This document shows positions 5,293 to 8,479 of a stretch of DNA of 8,479 bases, in pieces. Every line of letters begins with the position of its first letter. Positions within the stretch are counted from its first letter, which is position 1. A model generated the notes under the pieces. That model saw only the letters and a program-made list of their open reading frames with translations, did not search any database and was not told the origin of the DNA. The stretch is from DATBSK01 sp040902705. GTDB taxonomy: Bacteria; Actinomycetota; Acidimicrobiia; IMCC26256; PALSA-555. Where the stretch lies: contig JBBDWT010000022.1 in NCBI GenBank assembly GCA_040902705.1, forward strand, positions 1 to 8,479, read 5' to 3'. A program made the translations under genes and the position numbers.

Positions 5293-6189
5293 TCAGAGGC
5301 GCCGGTCGACGGGTCCGGGCAGGAGAAAGGGGTAGGGCCGGCGACGCACGTGGCGCTGCCAGGCTCGGTCGACGCGCCGGGACCACTGGATCGCGGCCCA
5401 GAGCCGGGCGTCCCGGCGGTAGTGCCGGTGGACCTCGTCGACCGTGAGATCGATCTCCAGCCGCTCGTTGGCGATCGCGACCAGGTCGGGGATCCACGAC
5501 GCGAGGCCCTCCTTGTGGAGGTTGCCCGCGACGTCGAGCGTCGCCGGGCGCACCGCGAAGTAGGGAGCGACGATCCCCCGCACCAGGAATCGCCGGACGA
5601 CCGGTCGGAGGGGCGCCGGGAGGGACGCCACGAACAGGTCCGTGTCGAGGCGGTCGCGTCCGTGGGCGTCGCGGAGCATGGGTGTCGTGACGTCGAGGTA
5701 GACGAGGCCACGCGGCGAAGACGCCCAGTTCGACAGCTGTGCGTCGAGCCCGAGGGTGGGTCGCACGGTGCGACCGATGTGGTCGAGGACTCCGGTGAGC
5801 AGGGCGCGCCCGGCGGACCGGTCGCTCGCCGTGTCGCTCGCACGCAGGATCGCGGGGGCGAGCTGACCCGGGTCGAGCGCCGGTTGGACGCAGTAGGCGA
5901 TGACGCGCCCGTCGGCGCGCGGGAGGTGCTCGAGCCGGCTGTCGTGCACGGCGATGCCCGAGGTGGTGAGCGCGTCGAGATAGTCGGAGAAGCACGCCCG
6001 GTAGGCGTCGAGGCGCGCCATGTCGGCGAAGATCGGCAGCCGCTTGCACGCATACGTCCCCGACGCGTCGTGCCACGCGACGACCGAGTTGATCTCTCCG
6101 TAGCCGAGGAGCTGAAGGTCTGCCTCGCTCCCGTGCGCGAGCGCGGCCTCGACGGCGCCATCGAGCTCGGCCAGGTCGGGCATCGTCAT
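5293..6189 (-). CDS. Uncharacterised protein with aminoglycoside-phosphotransferase/kinase-like motifs (DUF6206-like, from memory)
   Basis: A 298-residue soluble protein of a family I recall as uncharacterised (possibly DUF6206; not verified). Read in order, it shows a kinase-type motif set: a glycine-rich loop LGYGEINSVV (28-37), a lysine in TYACKRLP (Lys49), a hinge-like IAYCVQPAL (97-105), Asp149-x4-Asn154 in LDAQLSNW, and Asp166 in LVYLDVTTPML. In aminoglycoside phosphotransferases the catalytic loop is HGDxxxxN and the metal Asp follows in IDF/IDW about 12-20 residues later, so spacing and order agree; only the His-Gly before the Asp is missing. I infer a small-molecule kinase or a close relative of one. 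Its ATG overlaps the aminotransferase stop by one base (TGATG), implying coupled translation and a shared pathway; a second ATG lies two codons later. There is no signal peptide and no membrane segment. Confidence 0.8.
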   Translation of the reverse strand: MTMPDLAELDGAVEAALAHGSEADLQLLGYGEINSVVAWHDASGTYACKRLPIFADMARLDAYRACFSDYLDALTTSGIAVHDSRLEHLPRADGRVIAYCVQPALDPGQLAPAILRASDTASDRSAGRALLTGVLDHIGRTVRPTLGLDAQLSNWASSPRGLVYLDVTTPMLRDAHGRDRLDTDLFVASLPAPLRPVVRRFLVRGIVAPYFAVRPATLDVAGNLHKEGLASWIPDLVAIANERLEIDLTVDEVHRHYRRDARLWAAIQWSRRVDRAWQRHVRRRPYPFLLPGPVDRRL

Positions 6190-7400
6190 CACGACAGCGC
6201 GCCGACGAGCGCCGCCGCGAGCTCCTCGACCTCGTCGTCGGTCAGCACCAACGGCGGGAGGAGCTGCATCACCGACGTGTCGTTGTTCGCGAACACCGTG
6301 AACACGCCGGCGTCGATGCCGGCCTTCGCCGCGAGGATGCCGGCACCCTCGTCCGGCCACTTGAGACCCATGAACAGGCCGCGGCGACGCACCTCGCACC
6401 GGAGGACCGCGAGCTCCTTCTCGAGCCGCAGCCCGACCTCTTCGACACGGTCGAGGAAGCCCGGCGCCTCGACCAGGTCGAGCACCTTCGTGGCGATCAC
6501 GCACCCGATGTCGGAGCCGCCGTACGAGGACACGTGGACGAACGGCTGCTCGTCGTAGAAGCGGTGGACCTCGGGCGTCATCAGCGTCGCCGCGATCGGG
6601 TACAGGCCGCCGCCGAGGCCCTTGCCCGTGACCACGACGTCGGGTGCGACGCCGTCGTGCTCGTAGCACCACATCCGGCCGCTGCGGCCGAGCCCCGTCT
6701 GCACCTCGTCGAGCACGAGGAACGCTCCGCGCTGGCGGCAGATCGCCTCGACGCCGGGGAGGTAGGCCGGATCGGCGATGGGCATGCCCAGCGTTGCCGG
6801 CACGGTCTCCATCACGACGGCGGCGGTGTCGTCGCCGACCGCCGCGTCCATCGCGGCGAGGTCGCCGTGCGCGACGTGCACGAAGTCGGGGAGGTCGAGT
6901 CGAAACGGCTCGTGGTACGCAGCGTCGGCTGCCATCGCCGCGAGCGCGGTATGTCCGTGGTACGCGCCGTGGAGCGACACGATGCCATCGCGTCCCGAGA
7001 CCGCCCGCGTCGTCTTGATGGCCACCTCGATGGCCTCGGAGCCCGAGGGGGAGAAGACGACGCCCGGGCAGCGCCCGGCGGTCGTCGCGGCGAGGCGCGC
7101 CCCCAGCTCGGCCTTCCAACCGGACACGAGGTGGTGGTTGCCGACATCGATCTCGTCGTGATCGAGAGCCTCGCGGAGCGCGTCGACGATGTCGGCGTTG
7201 CGGTGACCGAGGTTGAAGACGCCCCCGTTGCAGTGGCAGTTGAAGAACCGCCGCCCGTCGAAGGCGTCCCAGAAGAACGGGCCCTCGCGGCGTCCGAGGA
7301 CGATGTCGATGCCGAGCTCGGTGAAGGCGTCGACCTTGCCCCGCGAGACGTGGTCCGCGAACGCTTGCATGGTGTCGGCACGTGTCGCGAACGGTTGCAC
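6189..7400 (-). CDS. Class III PLP-dependent aminotransferase family enzyme
   Basis: A 403-residue fold-type I PLP enzyme of the ornithine/GABA/glutamate-semialdehyde aminotransferase class. Features with the GTG start: NLGHRN (63-68), SGSEAIEVAIK (119-129, PLP phosphate contact), HGAYHGH (144-150), Glu198 in METV, Asp231 in LVLDEVQTGLGR (binds the pyridine nitrogen), and Lys260 in VVVTGKGLGGGLYP (Schiff base). After this comes SSYGGSDIGC, where many relatives have TFGGNPLAC, a divergence that may reflect a special substrate or an activity other than transamination. I prefer the GTG at 7400 because a TANNNT element lies 8 bases upstream; an ATG at 7370 would give 393 residues. It overlaps the kinase-like gene by one base and diverges from the sulfatase gene. 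Class III members also include phospho-lyases, decarboxylases and racemases, so the reaction is open. Confidence 0.92.
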   Translation of the reverse strand: MQPFATRADTMQAFADHVSRGKVDAFTELGIDIVLGRREGPFFWDAFDGRRFFNCHCNGGVFNLGHRNADIVDALREALDHDEIDVGNHHLVSGWKAELGARLAATTAGRCPGVVFSPSGSEAIEVAIKTTRAVSGRDGIVSLHGAYHGHTALAAMAADAAYHEPFRLDLPDFVHVAHGDLAAMDAAVGDDTAAVVMETVPATLGMPIADPAYLPGVEAICRQRGAFLVLDEVQTGLGRSGRMWCYEHDGVAPDVVVTGKGLGGGLYPIAATLMTPEVHRFYDEQPFVHVSSYGGSDIGCVIATKVLDLVEAPGFLDRVEEVGLRLEKELAVLRCEVRRRGLFMGLKWPDEGAGILAAKAGIDAGVFTVFANNDTSVMQLLPPLVLTDDEVEELAAALVGALS

Positions 7401-7408
7401 GCTGCACG

Positions 7409-7414
7409 AGCGTA
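7409..7414 (-). promoter_or_regulatory. Candidate -10 element for the aminotransferase/kinase-like operon
   Basis: TACGCT on the - strand ends 8 bases before the GTG at 7400, the spacing expected for a leaderless transcript starting at the start codon. No ribosome binding site precedes either this GTG or the alternative ATG, which fits leaderless translation. No clear -35 is seen. Confidence 0.4.
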
Positions 7415-7494
7415 CCGGTGATGACGGATGGCCCGCATCGGCCGGACTCGCACGACGACCACGTTCGTTGGCGGTGCTGCCGAGGCGACGTCCA

Positions 7495-7508
7495 CGGGCC
7501 GGGGCCCG
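7495..7508. promoter_or_regulatory. 14-base palindrome, possible operator
   Basis: CGGGCC-2-GGCCCG is a perfect inverted repeat whose right end reaches the expected -35 zone of the sulfatase promoter. It lies inside a wider pair of inverted 8-base arms (7486-7493 and 7523-7530), the right one touching the -10 hexamer. A repressor site is plausible. GC-only palindromes are common in such DNA, so the support is weak. Confidence 0.25.
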
Positions 7509-7530
7509 CAGGGCAAGGTGCCGGACGTCG

Positions 7531-7536
7531 TAGCGT
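7531..7536 (+). promoter_or_regulatory. Candidate -10 element for the sulfatase gene
   Basis: TAGCGT fits TANNNT and ends exactly 8 bases before the ATG at 7545, mirroring the arrangement on the other strand. No Shine-Dalgarno sequence lies between it and the ATG, consistent with a leaderless mRNA. Confidence 0.4.
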
Positions 7537-7544
7537 GCCCATTC

Positions 7545-8479
7545 ATGACGGCGCCGGAGACGTACGGGGAGTTCAGGGGGCGCGTCGGGCGGACGTTCGC
7601 CGGGTCGGAGGGCTGGTGGCCGCCGCGACCAGAGCCACCGGCCGGCGCGCCGAACGTCGTCGTGATGCTGGCCGACGACCTCGGGTTCTCCGACCTCGGC
7701 TGCTACGGCTCGGAGATCGACACCCCGAACCTCGACCGGCTCGCGGCCGGAGGGCTCCGGTACACGAACTTCCACGTGACACCCATGTGCTCGCCGACGC
7801 GCGCCGCGCTGCTCACCGGCGTGAACGCGCACCGCGCCGGGCTCGGGACGGTTGCGCACTCCGACTCGGGCTTCCCCGGATACGCGATGGAGCTCGCCGA
7901 CGACGTCGCGACCGCGGCCGAGGTGTATCGCGACGGGGGCTACGCGACGCTCATGGTCGGCAAGTGGCACCTCGCGAAGGACTCCGACTGCTCGGCTGCC
8001 GGCCCCAAGCACTCCTGGCCGTGCCAGCGCGGGTTCGACCGCTTCTACGGGTTCCTCGACGCGTTCACCAACCAGCACCACCCGCACCGGCTCGTCGAGG
8101 ACAACCACCTCGTCGAGGTGGATCGGTATCCCGACGGCTACTTCTTCACCGACGACATCACCGATCGCGCGATCTCGATGCTCCGGGAGCACAAGGCGTC
8201 GAACCCGCGTCAGCCGGTGTTCATGTACTTCGCGCACGGGTCGGTGCACGCCCCAGTCGTCGCGAAGCCGGACGACATCGAGAAGTACGCCGAGCGCTAC
8301 CGCGCCGGGTGGGACGCGCTCCGCGAGACGCGCTGGCAGCGCCAGCAGGAGCTCGGAGTGATCCCGGAGGGGCTCCCGCTCCCGCCGCGCAACACGGAGC
8401 CCAACCATGAGGTGCAGGCGTGGGACGAGCTCTCCGATCGCGAACAGGAGCTGTTCGCCCGGCACATGGCGGTGTACGC
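7545..8479 (+). CDS. Arylsulfatase (AtsA-type), N-terminal 311 residues, cut by right edge
   Basis: A type I sulfatase that would hydrolyse sulfate esters using a formylglycine. Cys82 in MCSPTRAALLTG (81-92) fits C-x-P-x-R followed by LLTG, the signal for formylglycine-generating enzyme, with Arg86. Metal ligands Asp44-Asp45 lie in MLADDLGFSD. GKWH (139-142) supplies the active-site Lys140 and His142, and SVHAPVVAKP (233-242) supplies His235. The region 253-310 (YRAGWDALRETRWQ... and WDELSDREQELFARHMAVY) matches the helical insertion of large arylsulfatases such as Pseudomonas AtsA, so the full protein is probably over 500 residues. No signal peptide is seen, so it is probably cytoplasmic and acts on imported or internal sulfate esters. 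The start is set by the TANNNT element 8 bases upstream. It is divergent from the aminotransferase gene and probably co-regulated. The physiological substrate is unknown. Confidence 0.95.
   Translation, partial: MTAPETYGEFRGRVGRTFAGSEGWWPPRPEPPAGAPNVVVMLADDLGFSDLGCYGSEIDTPNLDRLAAGGLRYTNFHVTPMCSPTRAALLTGVNAHRAGLGTVAHSDSGFPGYAMELADDVATAAEVYRDGGYATLMVGKWHLAKDSDCSAAGPKHSWPCQRGFDRFYGFLDAFTNQHHPHRLVEDNHLVEVDRYPDGYFFTDDITDRAISMLREHKASNPRQPVFMYFAHGSVHAPVVAKPDDIEKYAERYRAGWDALRETRWQRQQELGVIPEGLPLPPRNTEPNHEVQAWDELSDREQELFARHMAVY

Larger units (their letters stand above)
7401..7544. promoter_or_regulatory. Divergent intergenic control region
   Basis: These 144 bases separate the aminotransferase (-) and sulfatase (+) genes and hold no supportable gene. 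Each start codon is preceded, at exactly 8 bases, by a TANNNT hexamer. On the sulfatase side there are two inverted repeats: a perfect 14-base palindrome at 7495-7508 and 8-base arms CGACGTCC/GGACGTCG at 7486-7493 and 7523-7530. The arrangement suggests shared regulation of both directions. Confidence 0.5.

Noticed and set aside
5232..6161. N-terminal extension of the double-hotdog frame that would make a protein of about 726 residues.
   Set aside because: The extension is Ser/Arg/Thr-rich without domain pattern and runs over the kinase-like gene in another frame; the ATG at 5231 gives the normal family start.
7401..8465. N-terminal extension of the aminotransferase across the intergenic region and the sulfatase gene.
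   Set aside because: The added residues are antisense to the sulfatase, which carries C-x-P-x-R and metal-ligand motifs; the aminotransferase domain itself begins near the GTG at 7400.
1..8479. Search for tRNA/rRNA genes, insertion sequences, CRISPR arrays, toxin-antitoxin or phage genes.
   Set aside because: Nothing of the kind is visible by reading; the window is filled by metabolic genes and short spacers.

Overview
The window is very GC-rich DNA (roughly 70% by eye) with tightly packed genes and GTG as well as ATG starts. Putative -10 elements of the TANNNT type sit 8-9 bases before several start codons. Together with the protein families (FAS1-like dehydratase, actinobacterial-type crotonases, a large AtsA-type sulfatase), this suggests an actinobacterium (Actinomycetota). 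The order cannot be fixed from the window; a mycobacterial-type or acidimicrobial lineage would both fit. No RNA genes, insertion sequences or CRISPR arrays are visible.

Layout. Nearly everything reads leftwards from a divergent promoter region at 7401-7544. To the right of it a large arylsulfatase-type gene runs off the window on the + strand. To the left, on the - strand and in order of transcription: a class III PLP-dependent aminotransferase family enzyme; a one-base-overlapping gene for an uncharacterised protein in which I can read a complete set of aminoglycoside-phosphotransferase/protein-kinase motifs; a 61-base gap with a small hairpin and a possible new promoter; then a compact acyl-CoA catabolic block. 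That block holds a two-hotdog FAS1-like/MaoC-type protein, a crotonase of PaaG-like type, an acyl-CoA dehydrogenase, two tandemly duplicated crotonases (about 64% identical, no gaps), and the first 48 codons of a probable MFS transporter cut by the left edge.

How the genes may work together. The left block looks like beta-oxidation-type degradation of a CoA-activated compound: a flavin dehydrogenase to introduce a double bond, crotonase and hotdog proteins to hydrate, isomerise or hydrolyse, and a transporter. None of the crotonases keeps the two catalytic glutamates of classical enoyl-CoA hydratase, and the hotdog protein lacks the classical hydratase histidine, so the chemistry is probably not plain hydration. 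The right block pairs a predicted small-molecule kinase with a class III PLP enzyme, the same pairing known from hydroxylysine kinase/phospho-lyase and ethanolamine-phosphate phospho-lyase systems. The sulfatase next door might release the substrate from a sulfate ester. The kinase-PLP pair and the Glu-to-His crotonase twins are the parts most worth testing.
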